Assembly (NCBI GenBank): GCA_905221605.1
Contig: CAJNDS010000461.1
Coordinates: forward strand, 62,001-126,000
Length of the DNA: 64,000 nt
Direction of reading: 5' to 3'
Source of the DNA: Symbiodinium natans
Lineage: Eukaryota > Sar > Dinophyceae > Suessiales > Symbiodiniaceae
Below the pieces are notes generated by a model, which did no database searches, was not told where the DNA came from, and was given only the letters and a program-made list of their open reading frames with translations. The position numbers and the translations under genes were made by a program. Every line of letters starts with the position of its first letter. Position 1 is the first letter of the stretch. Positions 15,652 through 26,267 of this stretch are shown piece by piece.

Positions 15652-16831
15652 CGATATGAGCCTACTTGAAGCCTGCCAAACCGCGCAAGATTTCCCGCTG
15701 ACTGGCGCGCCCACCACTTGGAGCCTTGTGACGTTTCGGACCTTCCTCATGAATCACATAGGGTCCCTTAAACGCTTCTTCGGCGCTATCACCACGGCTT
15801 GCTCCACTGGCCCCACATTTGGGATAGGTGTCTTTGTGACTTGTCGGGCTTCTGGATTCCTGTTTAGTAGCGAGGCAGGGTTTGCCCGAGCCACCTCCTC
15901 CTTCACGAGAGGACTTGGGGCTTTGGTTTTCGTGGCACCGCACTACTCTGATGGTATAGGTGCATGCTTCCAAATGGCGGCCTGCGCAACCGGAGGCCTG
16001 ATTGAATGCGCGGAATATGTGCGCACACAAGCCAGCTTGTGGAGCATGGATGGCCCTGGCGTTGCAAAGGCATTACACAAGCAAGCCTTCCGAGAACGGA
16101 CAGTAGCCAGCATCGTGCTGCCTGCGGAACGCAAAGTAGGGCTGGACCTCTTTGAAGCCCCACCCCTGCATCAAGCGTGGGCCTTGAAGGCCACCTGGGG
16201 AGATAAGCGGGAAGTTCTTTACCGCACACTTAAGCAAGAAGGATGGGGGAGCCCCTCTTTCACTTCCAACTCCTACTCGGGCACCATTGCTAGTCTGCAA
16301 ACGCGCGGCTTCGTCCTGGAGCCCTTGCCCAATGCTGTGTATTGTGTCCCCTTCCAGCCGGTGAGGGAAGGAGATGGGGTCGCCCAGTACCTCACCTGCT
16401 TGCTAGGGGATACCAGCATTAGGACACCGCCCAAGCGGGGATCTGCTCAACGCGCTGACCCGGCTTTCGAACACAAGGCCGGCATAATGCGAGCCCCCCG
16501 CGGTCTTCACCTCCTACCTGTTCGTACGGGTAAGGCTGCCTCCGAAACTGCGATTGATGTGGACTCTCCGGGAAACAGCCCTGTGCCCGCGGGTAGTCAC
16601 AGTCACGACGTGGTCGCTGCTACTGCGGTCGAGGTTCTTACGCCGCTGCAGTCACCAGCCCAAAGCGAGGCTATCACCAACGCGCGCCGTGGTGAGCGGT
16701 GGGTACACCATGGCTCAAGCCTCGGGCCGCGGGGGGCTCCATTGCGGCAGCTGTCAGCCCACCTCCCGCAGCTAAACGGGACGTTTCCCGAACACCCTGC
16801 GGCACCCCAACGCGGGAGAGAGGACCACTGA
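15602..16831 (+). CDS. SF1 helicase C-terminal segment and Ser/Pro-rich linker (frame +2)
   Basis: Meaningful from about 15617 (SSLPADPLGDDDMSLLEACQ) to about 16735. FARATSSFTRGLGALVFVAP (about 15880-15939) resembles helicase motif VI, where UPF1-like proteins have a VALTRA-type arginine finger followed by a hydrophobic strand. It is followed by about 170 residues of unknown fold and a low-complexity Ser/Thr/Pro-rich linker. A run of six G at 16731-16736 lies exactly where sense moves to the next frame, making an indel there the simplest explanation. The ORF's own ATG is internal. Confidence 0.6.
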   Translation: MKFMLQSSLPADPLGDDDMSLLEACQTAQDFPLTGAPTTWSLVTFRTFLMNHIGSLKRFFGAITTACSTGPTFGIGVFVTCRASGFLFSSEAGFARATSSFTRGLGALVFVAPHYSDGIGACFQMAACATGGLIECAEYVRTQASLWSMDGPGVAKALHKQAFRERTVASIVLPAERKVGLDLFEAPPLHQAWALKATWGDKREVLYRTLKQEGWGSPSFTSNSYSGTIASLQTRGFVLEPLPNAVYCVPFQPVREGDGVAQYLTCLLGDTSIRTPPKRGSAQRADPAFEHKAGIMRAPRGLHLLPVRTGKAASETAIDVDSPGNSPVPAGSHSHDVVAATAVEVLTPLQSPAQSEAITNARRGERWVHHGSSLGPRGAPLRQLSAHLPQLNGTFPEHPAAPQRGREDH

Positions 16832-18405
16832 AGAAGGAGCCTGCAACGACAGAGCCTGCGGTTGTGCCGGTCGTGAGTCCTAGTGCTCTGGATGCTTGTG
16901 TGACGACTCCCTCCGGTGAAGTTGCCCACAGGATCGGAGGGAGTAGCGCCGCCTCGTGTCCACCCCGAAGTGGAGGCAACATTAGGGACCCACCGCCTGG
17001 CGTACGACGTCCACCCAGCCCCCGGACACGGCCCACGCACGCAACATTTCCGGAGGGGATTAGGACGGGTGAGGCATCACAGCCCCCTTGCGCTAAGTCT
17101 CCCAAGGACTCACTTGGCCTGACGGAACCTAAATCGTATCTCCCTATGCCTCCCCATGGCCCGTCGCCCATCCCCGCCAGGCCTGTGCCCGCTGTCCAAG
17201 CTCGCAAGGAAAGTCGGCCTCTCGTTTTGGACAAAGACGGCTCTCAGCATCTGGAACCACCAAAAGCCAAGCCTCGAGGGCCTAGCGAGCCCAGCGGCAC
17301 CCGCGACCCCAGCGCCCCAGCCTGTGCACCCATCATGCAGAGCAACACAGGCTCGGTCTGTGATCTCATGTGGCGCGCACTTGCAGCGGGACATCACTTT
17401 GGTAAGAATGTCAAACCTCGGCCCTACATGAGCCTGCGTGACTCGCAACACCTCACAACACACTGCCAGCAGCTTCGGGCATATAGGGCCTATGAGGTGT
17501 TTTTGAACGGCATACCGAACCAGCTGCAAGACTCGGAGATGCTGATCGGAATTGCGGACACGCTACTGCATCTGCCTGAAACGTTTCCGGCGGCGTATTT
17601 GAAGGTTTATGACCCTATCATCACGCAGTGTCTTAGACTGTCGGGGGCATTGCAGCATTTCGACCTTGCTGAAATGTTGGATTGCCCGGTCCCGCAGCTG
17701 GACAAAGCAAGGCTTTCGGAGTCCCTGGTGGGGTATGGCTTTCTTACCACAGCGCAGTACATCGCGGATCTTTTCTCTGCGGTGTCGGACTTGCCGAGTG
17801 TCATCAATGCCAGTTTTCCTGCAATGCTCAGCTACGCTGACCCAGATTATTGGCTGGGTGCACTTCTGCTCGCATTCGAGTCCCACCAAAAAGGTCCCCT
17901 GGAGCGAACGGCCGGGCTGCCCATTGTTATTGGTTTTCCTGAATCTGACAATAAAATTACTGACCTGCAGATCAATGTGCCGCCCGCAGCCATGGTGGCC
18001 TTCTTAGCTGGCCGCGCTTATCGGTGTCCCAAGTGCCCTACTACCAAATATGTGATGGACGCGCACAGTGGACTGCCACAAGTCACTGGCCAAGCCTCCC
18101 AAGAAGCCTTGCAGGCATGGGCCGCAGCTGCTAAGCACACGGACGTGGAAAAGGCCAGGCTTGCCCAGCCCAACCTGAATACGTTCCTAGGCATCACGCT
18201 GCAGGGCACAGAGACACTTGGGCAAAGGCACTATCAAGAATTTAGGCCGGACCTCCCCCCTGCCCATTTCCTTGACGCCATCCGGCTTGCCCTTGCGGCC
18301 TCGGTGGCCAACCAAACATTGAACACTTTTGGTCAGTTTATAACTTGGAATGGCCTGACACTTCTCACAGAATGGCTGTTTTTCTACGGCGAGTGTTGCC
18401 CCTAG
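16699..18405 (+). CDS. Uncharacterised C-terminal region of the giant protein
   Basis: 568 codons, convincing from about 16740. The first 200 residues are Pro/Ser/Arg-rich and probably disordered. From about 17335 (MQSNTGSVCDLMWRALAAGHHFG) a well-composed, helix-rich domain follows. A CPKC pair near 18025 with a nearby histidine may bind metal (weak). No known family recognised. It ends in TEWLFFYGECCP and a TAG. Whether that stop is real or the result of an indel cannot be decided, because the next ORF overlaps it in another frame. Confidence 0.6.
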   Translation: MGTPWLKPRAAGGSIAAAVSPPPAAKRDVSRTPCGTPTRERGPLKKEPATTEPAVVPVVSPSALDACVTTPSGEVAHRIGGSSAASCPPRSGGNIRDPPPGVRRPPSPRTRPTHATFPEGIRTGEASQPPCAKSPKDSLGLTEPKSYLPMPPHGPSPIPARPVPAVQARKESRPLVLDKDGSQHLEPPKAKPRGPSEPSGTRDPSAPACAPIMQSNTGSVCDLMWRALAAGHHFGKNVKPRPYMSLRDSQHLTTHCQQLRAYRAYEVFLNGIPNQLQDSEMLIGIADTLLHLPETFPAAYLKVYDPIITQCLRLSGALQHFDLAEMLDCPVPQLDKARLSESLVGYGFLTTAQYIADLFSAVSDLPSVINASFPAMLSYADPDYWLGALLLAFESHQKGPLERTAGLPIVIGFPESDNKITDLQINVPPAAMVAFLAGRAYRCPKCPTTKYVMDAHSGLPQVTGQASQEALQAWAAAAKHTDVEKARLAQPNLNTFLGITLQGTETLGQRHYQEFRPDLPPAHFLDAIRLALAASVANQTLNTFGQFITWNGLTLLTEWLFFYGECCP

Positions 18406-18425
18406 AGTGCTTGCTCTCCTCGCCC

Positions 18426-19133
18426 ATGGCTGCGCCTGTGGAAGTGAACACTGCAGCAACCTCGCCGGAGGTCGTCAGCATCTCTTCCGAAACTAACGAA
18501 GGCTCTCCCTGCCCGATGGATGATATGTCGGATGCGGAGGACGAACCCGAGGCACAGGTGAATGATTGGCGCTTCTCGGAGCTGCGAACCACTGACCTTG
18601 CAGCTTTGCGAGAAGTGGATGTCTCAGCCCCTTTCCGACTGCCAGTCATCTTCGATGCGCATTGGAAAGGGATCAGCACCACACCCACCAAGCATGGGCC
18701 AAAACGTCCCCGAAATGAGTGGTATGACGCAGCCACTGCTCACTGGGCTGCCATTAAGGGGCTCATGCGAGCCAAACATCCAACCAAGCAGCGACTCAAC
18801 AGCTTCTGGTTTAAGATGTACTGCCATGGCACCTCCAAGGACCCTGATCCTTCGGCCCTACGTGCGGCAGTTCCCTCCTTCCCCTATCAGTATAAGGACG
18901 AAGGTGTTGTGCAGTACCGGCAAATCCAGGAAGCTGTCCGGGTGATGTGGCTCGCGGCCCAAACCTCAATGACAAGATACAGAGGTATCCCCATTCCGGA
19001 CGGCATCCCTGAGTGGGGGGTTGATGAGCAAGAGCTGCCTCCAATGCAGGTCATGCCCAGCCGTACGCGTTCCCATACTACCTCAGATGGCCATCGCTCT
19101 CGGCGTCTGGACTGGGAGGGCTCCTGGCAATAG
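18426..19133 (+). CDS. Last ORF of the hydrolase-helicase unit, unknown function
   Basis: The frame is open from 18345. I prefer the ATG at 18426 because MAAPVEVNTAATSPEVVSIS looks like a natural N-terminus, giving 235 residues. An acidic Ser-rich stretch (MDDMSDAEDEPEAQ) precedes a basic, Trp-containing globular part (WRFSELRTTDLAALREVDVS, later RNEWYDAATAHWAAIKGLMR). It is either a separate small protein or the C-terminus of the giant protein after a frame change near 18400. No family recognised. The stop is followed by the repeat-rich tail. Confidence 0.55.
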   Translation: MAAPVEVNTAATSPEVVSISSETNEGSPCPMDDMSDAEDEPEAQVNDWRFSELRTTDLAALREVDVSAPFRLPVIFDAHWKGISTTPTKHGPKRPRNEWYDAATAHWAAIKGLMRAKHPTKQRLNSFWFKMYCHGTSKDPDPSALRAAVPSFPYQYKDEGVVQYRQIQEAVRVMWLAAQTSMTRYRGIPIPDGIPEWGVDEQELPPMQVMPSRTRSHTTSDGHRSRRLDWEGSWQ

Positions 19134-21196
19134 ACAGCAAGCTGTCATCTGAGGGCTCCTACTGACGCCATGAACGCGCCATTGAGTCCTTTCATGGCAT
19201 GCTGCCTAGCGTGATGTGAGCCCTCACATCTCCTCGCCAAACATGCCGCAAGACTACCTCGGGATATTCTTGGTTTGGCAACCCTCTCGTGGTCTATGCC
19301 ACGGATTGGATCGTGCTTGTCTTCTGTGTGCTCACTGCCTGCACCTGTGAACACCCTTCTGTGTCGGCCCTGCGTTGTGCCTATGGTGAAGGGGGGCCTT
19401 TCTTTCGTGGTTGCTCCACTGGCCACCTGCCACGGACTGCCCTGGGCCGGTCCTGCCTGGATGTTCCGGCTCTGTCATCGGTAAAACGGCCAATCTTCCT
19501 TTCCTCTGCCCCCTCTAGGTGGGCAGAGGGTTGACCACCTCTCGTCCTTGGCGTGCAACGACGTCATGCCTATTGGGAGAGACCAGCTAGGGGATGCTGC
19601 TTCTGGGTTGTGGACACTCCTATGCGGAGATCAGGTTTCCACTTCCCTGGCAATGTGCCATCGAGCACCTGTGAACAACCTGGCCTTCACGAGAGCCATT
19701 CTCGCCTGTGCTTGGGTTGCTACGGGGTTCCCTGCCTGCTGGGTGTCTATCTCTGCTTGCGTCAAAGCAGCCATACATGACTACCTCCCCATCGGTAGGT
19801 GGCCAAGCGTGATGTGAGCCCTCACATCTCCTCACCGACGTCTGCCAGTTTGGGCATGGACGGGCTGATTCTGGGTATTGAACCCTCAACCCTCACCGGC
19901 CAAGGAGATAGTTGCTTGGCCTTGAGTGCGAAGTTTCGACTGGGGGATTCTCCCGCTTCCTGCGGGGCTGGTGGGGTCCCCGCCTGCTTTGGTTTACCTG
20001 ATGGCTCTAAGTGGAACGAAGCAGTCAAGCCTGCTTTGGCCGGCGGACGAGCTCTTGTGAGTCAAAGAACGTTGCGCTTTATGCTCGGAGAGGCTCCACT
20101 GGCTGACCACCATGGAGCACTCTGGGCTGGTCCTACCCTTTTGTTCTTGCCGTTAAGTCCCCACTGGCTGACCACCATGGGGCGGCTCTATGCTTCGGAA
20201 CACGAAGGTTGACACCTACAACGTTCCGTGCTGAGGCACGACTTTGCTCCACCTGTGATGGCGAAACTGTGAACCTTCTCGTGAACGGCCCTGGGCTGGC
20301 GCTGAATGTATTCGCATTGGTGGCTGCATGACGGTGATGTGAGCCCTCCCATCTCCTTACCGACGTACCTCGCGGGTTTGGGTGAAGGGACCTGATGCGT
20401 GCCGATGCGCAGGCCAGTGCCAAAGTGGCGTAGCCTTGTGTGAGATGCCTGGACTGGGAGGTCCCTCGGTGTCATTAAAACCCTGTGGCGTTAAGGGTTT
20501 GGTAACTCGCCGTGGACTCTCCCCGTGGAATCGGTAGCTGCTGCTACTCTCGCCTCCCCTCTGACCGTGCGCGGGCACCTCTGAGGGTGGGCCCTTGTGC
20601 GCCAGGTAATCGGTAGCTGCCGCTACTCTCGCCCCCCCCTCTGGCCGTGCGCGGGCACCTTTGAGGGTGGGCAACTCCACTGGCTGACCACCATGGAGTG
20701 CCCTGGGCCGGTCTTGCCTGGATTGTTCTTGCTGTTAAGTCCCCACTGGCTGACCACCATGGGGCATATGCACATCTTTCATCCCACCTTGGGAGTCTGA
20801 CTTGCAACATCCTTTCGCCATTGAGTGTTGGTTGTCTTTCCTTGACAACGATTAAGCGATCCGAACCTCGTCTGACGATCTTGGGTTGACCAACCGCTGT
20901 CGCACCAGTGGCTACATGATGGTGATTTTGTGAATCTGGCAACGTCGCATTTTGCGAATCCCCCACAAGCTCTGTGCTTCCTTGTGCACCGGGACTTCAT
21001 TGACGATCTCGAGTACTGAGTCCGTGGGGTATCTAGTAGTTAGCGCGATTACTCGCTTTGTTTCTTCGGTGTCTGTTCTTTGGTGGTTTCGTGTTGTGTC
21101 TGGCGGGTTGTGTGCGCTGACTCTGTTTCACCCTTTTCGTCGAGCCCAACAAGACCGGCCTACTGTGCTACTGATGTAGTAAAGAGGCACCAGTCC
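19134..21196 (+). repeat. Repeat-rich 3' tail of the hydrolase-helicase unit
   Basis: No gene seen. The sequence is built from degenerate units of about 0.53-0.60 kb, each beginning near a hairpin GATGTGAG-CC-CTCACATC. CCACTGGCTGACCACCATGG occurs four times (20096, 20161, 20677, 20743), and an 80-bp block is duplicated at 20528-20672. It could be a long 3' UTR or the non-coding end of a mobile element. Confidence 0.6.
19213..20353. repeat. Three-fold recurring hairpin
   Basis: An 8-bp stem with a CC loop occurs perfectly at 19213-19230 and 19811-19828, and with one mismatch at 20336-20353 (CTCCCATC). Spacing is 598 and 525 bases. A degenerate fourth site may lie near 20924. Confidence 0.8.
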
Positions 21197-21210
21197 AAAA
21201 AAAAAAAAAA
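21197..21210 (+). other. 14-A tract, possible poly(A) relic
   Basis: Fourteen consecutive A about 2.06 kb after the last stop codon, on the coding strand. It could mark the 3' end of a retroposed transcript. No AATAAA signal is visible nearby, though dinoflagellates generally lack a canonical one. The 21211-21427 stretch beyond holds no gene that I can see. Confidence 0.45.
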
Positions 21211-21427
21211 GCAACATTCACTGCCGTGGACCCTCAATCCTAAGCAAACCCACTTGGACAGGAACCTTCAAAGAGCTTTTTTGTAAACTGTCCGGTAGGT
21301 TCCCCAGGACCCAGGGATGTAGCAAAGGTTCCCTTTAAAAGTGGCGGGGGGAAAGGGGGTTCCGACACGCAGCGGCTTCTAGAATAAGGATGAAAGCGCA
21401 CTTTTGGGGTATGTAGAAAATCTACGC

Positions 21428-21565
21428 GTGTATATATGTATATCTGTATAAGTATTAGATATGTACAGAAAAATATATTAAGTGCCCCTATTTTGGGAAC
21501 ATATATCTGTATAACAGTATTGTGTGTGTACAGAAAATATCTTGAGTGCCCCTATTTTGGGAACT
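21428..21565. repeat. Two AT-rich tandem units of about 70 bp
   Basis: Each unit ends in AGTGCCCCTATTTTGGGAAC and begins with a TATATCTGTATAA-like stretch followed by TGTACAGAAAATAT. Confidence 0.75.
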
Positions 21566-21639
21566 ACACTGAAATACGATTTCCTGAGTTTATCGGAAGG
21601 GTCTGGGCATGCCCAGCAACTGGTGCCGTCCATGATGCA

Positions 21640-21719
21640 GGGTTTAGGGTGGTTTACCCGAACCCTAAACCCTCAACCCTAAACCCCGCACCCTGGGTTT
21701 AGGGTTCAGGGTTTAGGGA
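21640..21719. repeat. Interstitial telomere-like motifs in inverted orientation
   Basis: GGGTTTAGGG, then ACCCTAAACCCTCAACCCTAAACC, then GGGTTTAGGGTTCAGGGTTTAGGG. These are imperfect TTTAGGG repeats, the telomere type reported for dinoflagellates and plants, on alternating strands. Confidence 0.8.
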
Positions 21720-21761
21720 GTGTAGGGAATCTCTGAGCACTAAGCCCTAATCCACTTCTGT

Positions 21762-22772
<1,011 letters not shown>

Positions 22773-23381
22773 AAATGGCTGGTAGTGTTGGGGTTTCAGA
22801 GTTTGGGGTTTACGTTGAAACTTGGATCGACGTCGCTTCTTAATGAGAGATTTCGTGTAAACTTCAGCAAGGCCGCGCCGGAGGCCCATTTTGAACAAAA
22901 TGAAAAAACCAAGTCAAAAGCAGCTCTCGACGTTCAGGTGCGCCCGGCCCCATTGTCAAGATGTGGTCCTTGAAGTGACCCGAGCTTCTTGGCAGCCATG
23001 CCGCAAGAATCAGGTATAGGGAGCTGTGAAAGCCGCGCATTGCATTGTCCATTGTCACATGTGGTCAAGAAGGGGCCAAAAAGAGTTCTTGGCAGAGGGT
23101 TCCAGGCGTGGCCTTGGACCCTGCTTGTCGGCTTCAGTGGCTGCATCTTGGCGGTCTTTTGCCGAAGCTGTCCAGCCACGTCCCCCGGAAGCCTCGGCCG
23201 TCTGTCGGCCCCTAGCCCATGGGTTTTTCCCCCTGTTTTACCTTTATCGTCGTTCATTCCAGCTGCCACACACTGCTGCCTTGCTCGCCTGATTAGGCTT
23301 GGGGCAGGGAAGGACCCTTACGTAACACTAGGAGGAGGGGGCATCTAGAATCAGGGCTTCTATGGGCTTGCTTAGCTTGCA

Positions 23382-23714
23382 ATGCCGTCCGGAAGAGTCG
23401 CTATCCAACCACAGGTCCATGTTTCTCTGCTGACCGCTGATGGCTTCATATACGAGTATCGTGCCACAGGGATTGTGCAGGCTACTCCTCAGAACGGTCA
23501 CTACCGCTGCTTCGGTATGTGCCTGACTGACACAGATGACGGAGAAAGCATTGCAGCAGCACTGAGCAGGGAGCCGCTCATACGGCCCTTTATGTATGTG
23601 ATGATGGCAGACCGGCCAACAGAGCCACAAAACGCGATGTACAGCGTCTCACATGTAACTGCTATGTTTTGTTCTTTTCTCTGCAATGCTCCGTGCCGCC
23701 ATGGAAGGGGGTAG
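23382..23714 (+). CDS. Putative exon or small ORF, unknown
   Basis: 110 codons with balanced composition (QVHVSLLTADGFIYEYRATG). A GTATGT after TGCTTCG near 23515 could be a 5' splice site, giving a 45-residue first exon. No family recognised. Low confidence. Confidence 0.25.
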   Translation: MPSGRVAIQPQVHVSLLTADGFIYEYRATGIVQATPQNGHYRCFGMCLTDTDDGESIAAALSREPLIRPFMYVMMADRPTEPQNAMYSVSHVTAMFCSFLCNAPCRHGRG

Positions 23715-24358
23715 GTGTCCGGCGCGCCAACAGGCCGCATTCCTATGGCAGAATCGCTGACTCAGTGAACGCGTTTGAATGAATAATTGTCCACCGAGCA
23801 AGCCTCGGGGCTGAAGTCGTCACCGGAGTGGTAGTTCGGGGTTGGGGTGGTTTGTGTGTTTGTTGGGTCCCCTCTCGCTTGCCCGGTTCATTCAGGGTCC
23901 GGTAGCACATGCCATGGCCACTTCTTTGCTGCTCTAGACGATGTCCATGTTGCTGGTGCGTCTTCAATCCTTCAACTACAGAAACGATGTTCTGAATTTC
24001 GCTGCTTTGTGCCATTTCTACGGAAATTGAGGCAGCGTATGCAGTGGGACGGCTGCCCCCTATCCTTTCCAGTGCTGCTTTGGTAAGTAAGAGCGAGAAT
24101 ACCAACTGCAACTCTTTGACGGTCTGGCCGCCGCAGTGGCTTGCGTGGAGAGCTGGGACCTTGCCCACTGTGTGGCACCATTCTGTTGAATTCCATGGTC
24201 TCTATGCCAGCCATTTCAACTTTGTGTCAGAGCATGGGTGTGTGTGTGTGGTCTCCATCCCCTTTCTGGGTAGGAACATGCAGTCGAATTTTTTGCAATT
24301 GATGGACGAGTGGACTCCACTTCCATCTTGCGCGTGCGCAACGTCAAAACTTTTTCAG

Positions 24359-24521
24359 GCGAGTGGTCTCCACTCCAGGATTGCACTGGTCGGCACTGGT
24401 TGTCTGCGTACCTCGAACTATCACCTTACATCATTATCGAGCCCGCCCGGTCCCAAGTCCGGGCAGCGCAGATCTTGCCACGAGACGGGGGATCGGTGGA
24501 GAAGCGTGTGGAGGGCAGCAC
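24359..24521 (+). CDS. Putative internal exon, unknown
   Basis: Bounded by TTTTTCAG on the left and GTAAGG on the right. It encodes GEWSPLQDCTGRHWLSAYLE followed by LSPYIIIEPARSQVRAAQIL. Splice-like borders plus protein-like composition are the only evidence. Confidence 0.25.
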
Positions 24522-24907
24522 GTAAGGTATCGCCAGGAGAAGCCGGAGAAGCTGCAAGACAAAGAGGCACTGCAAACCGGCTGATGAGCAGGGCCATCCT
24601 CGGCTGATGAGCCGGGGCCTTCCGGGGCGCTCACCCTCAAGGAGTGGCCAAGATGGGTTTTCTATTGGCTTTTCTGCTCCGTCTTTTACTTGGAATTTCA
24701 TGCGCAGCAAGGGTGGTTATCATCTTTATTTGGTGAACAAAATATAACTGGGACTTCTTGGCCTCGAGATCCTACATCGTGGAGGGTGCTGGGATAGCTG
24801 ACGATGTGTTTTCTTCGTTCTCGTTAACTGATGCCTCATCGTGGCGGCTGCCCTTTTGGCCAACGCGTTCCCTTCTGGAGAGTATGACGGCTGGACGATG
24901 AGCTAAT

Positions 24908-25204
24908 GTGCCAGCCGGGGGTGGCTACGTTGCCCAAAGCAATGGCGCCAATGGAGGCCATAGTGACGTGCGCCTATACGAATGGAATGTGAGCAAATGG
25001 CCGATGTGGGCTACTGCTGAGGTCAGGTGCTTCTCTGCCGCGGGCTTGGTGCGCCACTTTCAGATGGGCTGGAACGAGGAACTCGGAGTCCCTGCATACG
25101 ATCGCCAAGCGGTACAGTATACTTTGTTACATGTGGTGGATGCATTTTGGTTGTCATATTGTTTACGCTTGGGCAATCCTTTTCAGCTATTCAGCTGGCA
25201 ATGA
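24908..25204 (+). CDS. Putative exon or small ORF, unknown
   Basis: 98 codons; VRLYEWNVSKWPMWATAEVR onward is Trp-rich and protein-like. The open frame begins at an ATG just after a TAA. It may belong with the two exon-like stretches to the left. No family recognised. Confidence 0.25.
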   Translation: MPAGGGYVAQSNGANGGHSDVRLYEWNVSKWPMWATAEVRCFSAAGLVRHFQMGWNEELGVPAYDRQAVQYTLLHVVDAFWLSYCLRLGNPFQLFSWQ

Positions 25205-26267
25205 CAATGGAAGAAGAAGCAGCAACACCTTCAGCAGAGGTTGTGGCTGCGTGCGCGCTCTTTCTCTCGCGGCGTTTCGTTGCAGCAGCCTTTGGCGCTC
25301 CGTTGGAGCGGCCTTTGGCGCTCCGTTGTCTGCGTCTTGATGCAACAAGCTATGGAAATAGGCCACTTAGCTTGCGCCTTCGTTGACTGCAAGTATCTCC
25401 TGGCGCTCTTCATTCTGTGCATAACATTCCTGCTTGTTTTTGTTATGTCAAGGTGGGCCGATGTGAATGTGACTGCTGCGCAGGGTCGGAGGTCTCCTTA
25501 CCCATGCAGGTTGTGCAGAAGATCCTCAAAACCAAGACCGCTCACACAGCCAACGGAAGTTCTAGCAGCAGACGTCGTTCTAAACCGTCCAGCTGAGCCG
25601 AAGTGAGAGAGACCGCTGAGCAAGGCCTGAGGACTCCCCACCCATGCTGAGGGCGTAAGACTATTGACGCTGACCACCGAAGTTCTAGCTGCAGACTTCT
25701 CTGCCGCTTTCCTGAGGCCTTGTGCTGAAGAGTCCTGTCTTTCTTTGAGTGACTGGCACTTGGTCTCCCTACCAAGGCAGTCTGTGCAGCTCAGTGCTTC
25801 AAACATAAGTCTGCTTTAATTTAGCACCGGCGAAGTTCTTCCTCACCAATGCAAGCTGTACTGTGGAGTGTTTAATGCGTTAGTCTACTTTTACTTTTCC
25901 ATGCCAAGCGGTGGGTAGTGTATACTATTGTTACTTTTTAATTAAAACTCTTGCTGTGCATACTGCATGTCTGTTGTCTTGGCTAGTAAGAGCGCGAACT
26001 CCGAGACAATAGTCGGTTTCTGTACTCTTTGTCGTGATTGCTTCGCTGATTGCTGCGGCAACGGAGCATTATCACAGAATCCTCCTGGCGAACCCTCACA
26101 GTAGGGGTGACTAGCTCACACTCGCCCGCAAGACAGCTGACCCAGTTGATGCGAACGAATGAAAAAAATGATCCACCGAGCCATGGTGAAATTGAGCACC
26201 TAGTGAAGCGTGGCGCGGAGCCAGTTCCTTTGCCAAATAACTTTCCGGACGTTCGATCGCTGTGACA

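Larger units (their letters stand above)
10672..19133 (+). other. Giant hydrolase-helicase protein gene, 5'-truncated, frame-broken
   Basis: About 8.4 kb of continuous, intronless coding sequence unrelated to the adjoining copia element. In order it encodes an uncharacterised N-part (10.7-12.5 kb), an alpha/beta-hydrolase-like region (about 12.6-13.0 kb), another uncharacterised part (13.0-14.5 kb), a UPF1-like SF1 helicase (14.5-16.0 kb), a Ser/Pro-rich linker (16.4-17.3 kb) and a C-terminal region (17.3-19.1 kb). Frame passes 0, +1, +2, +1, 0 at about 15050, 15617, 16735 and 18400, without intron-like insertions. No reverse transcriptase, transposase or Rep motif is seen. It may be a dinoflagellate gene family, a retroposed copy, or the coding region of an undescribed mobile element. 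Confidence 0.65.
22773..26267. other. Mostly unique region with a few exon-like ORFs
   Basis: No recognisable gene. Three plus-strand stretches have protein-like composition and are listed separately. A 21-base duplication (CTTTGGCGCTCCGTTG) occurs near 25290-25325. The remainder shows neither repeats nor motifs that I can name. Confidence 0.5.

Noticed and set aside
10672-19133. Helitron, Maverick or RNA-virus origin for the helicase segment
   Set aside because: No HUH Rep, protein-primed polymerase, integrase, RdRp or capsid motif is visible; the helicase motifs fit cellular UPF1-like enzymes.
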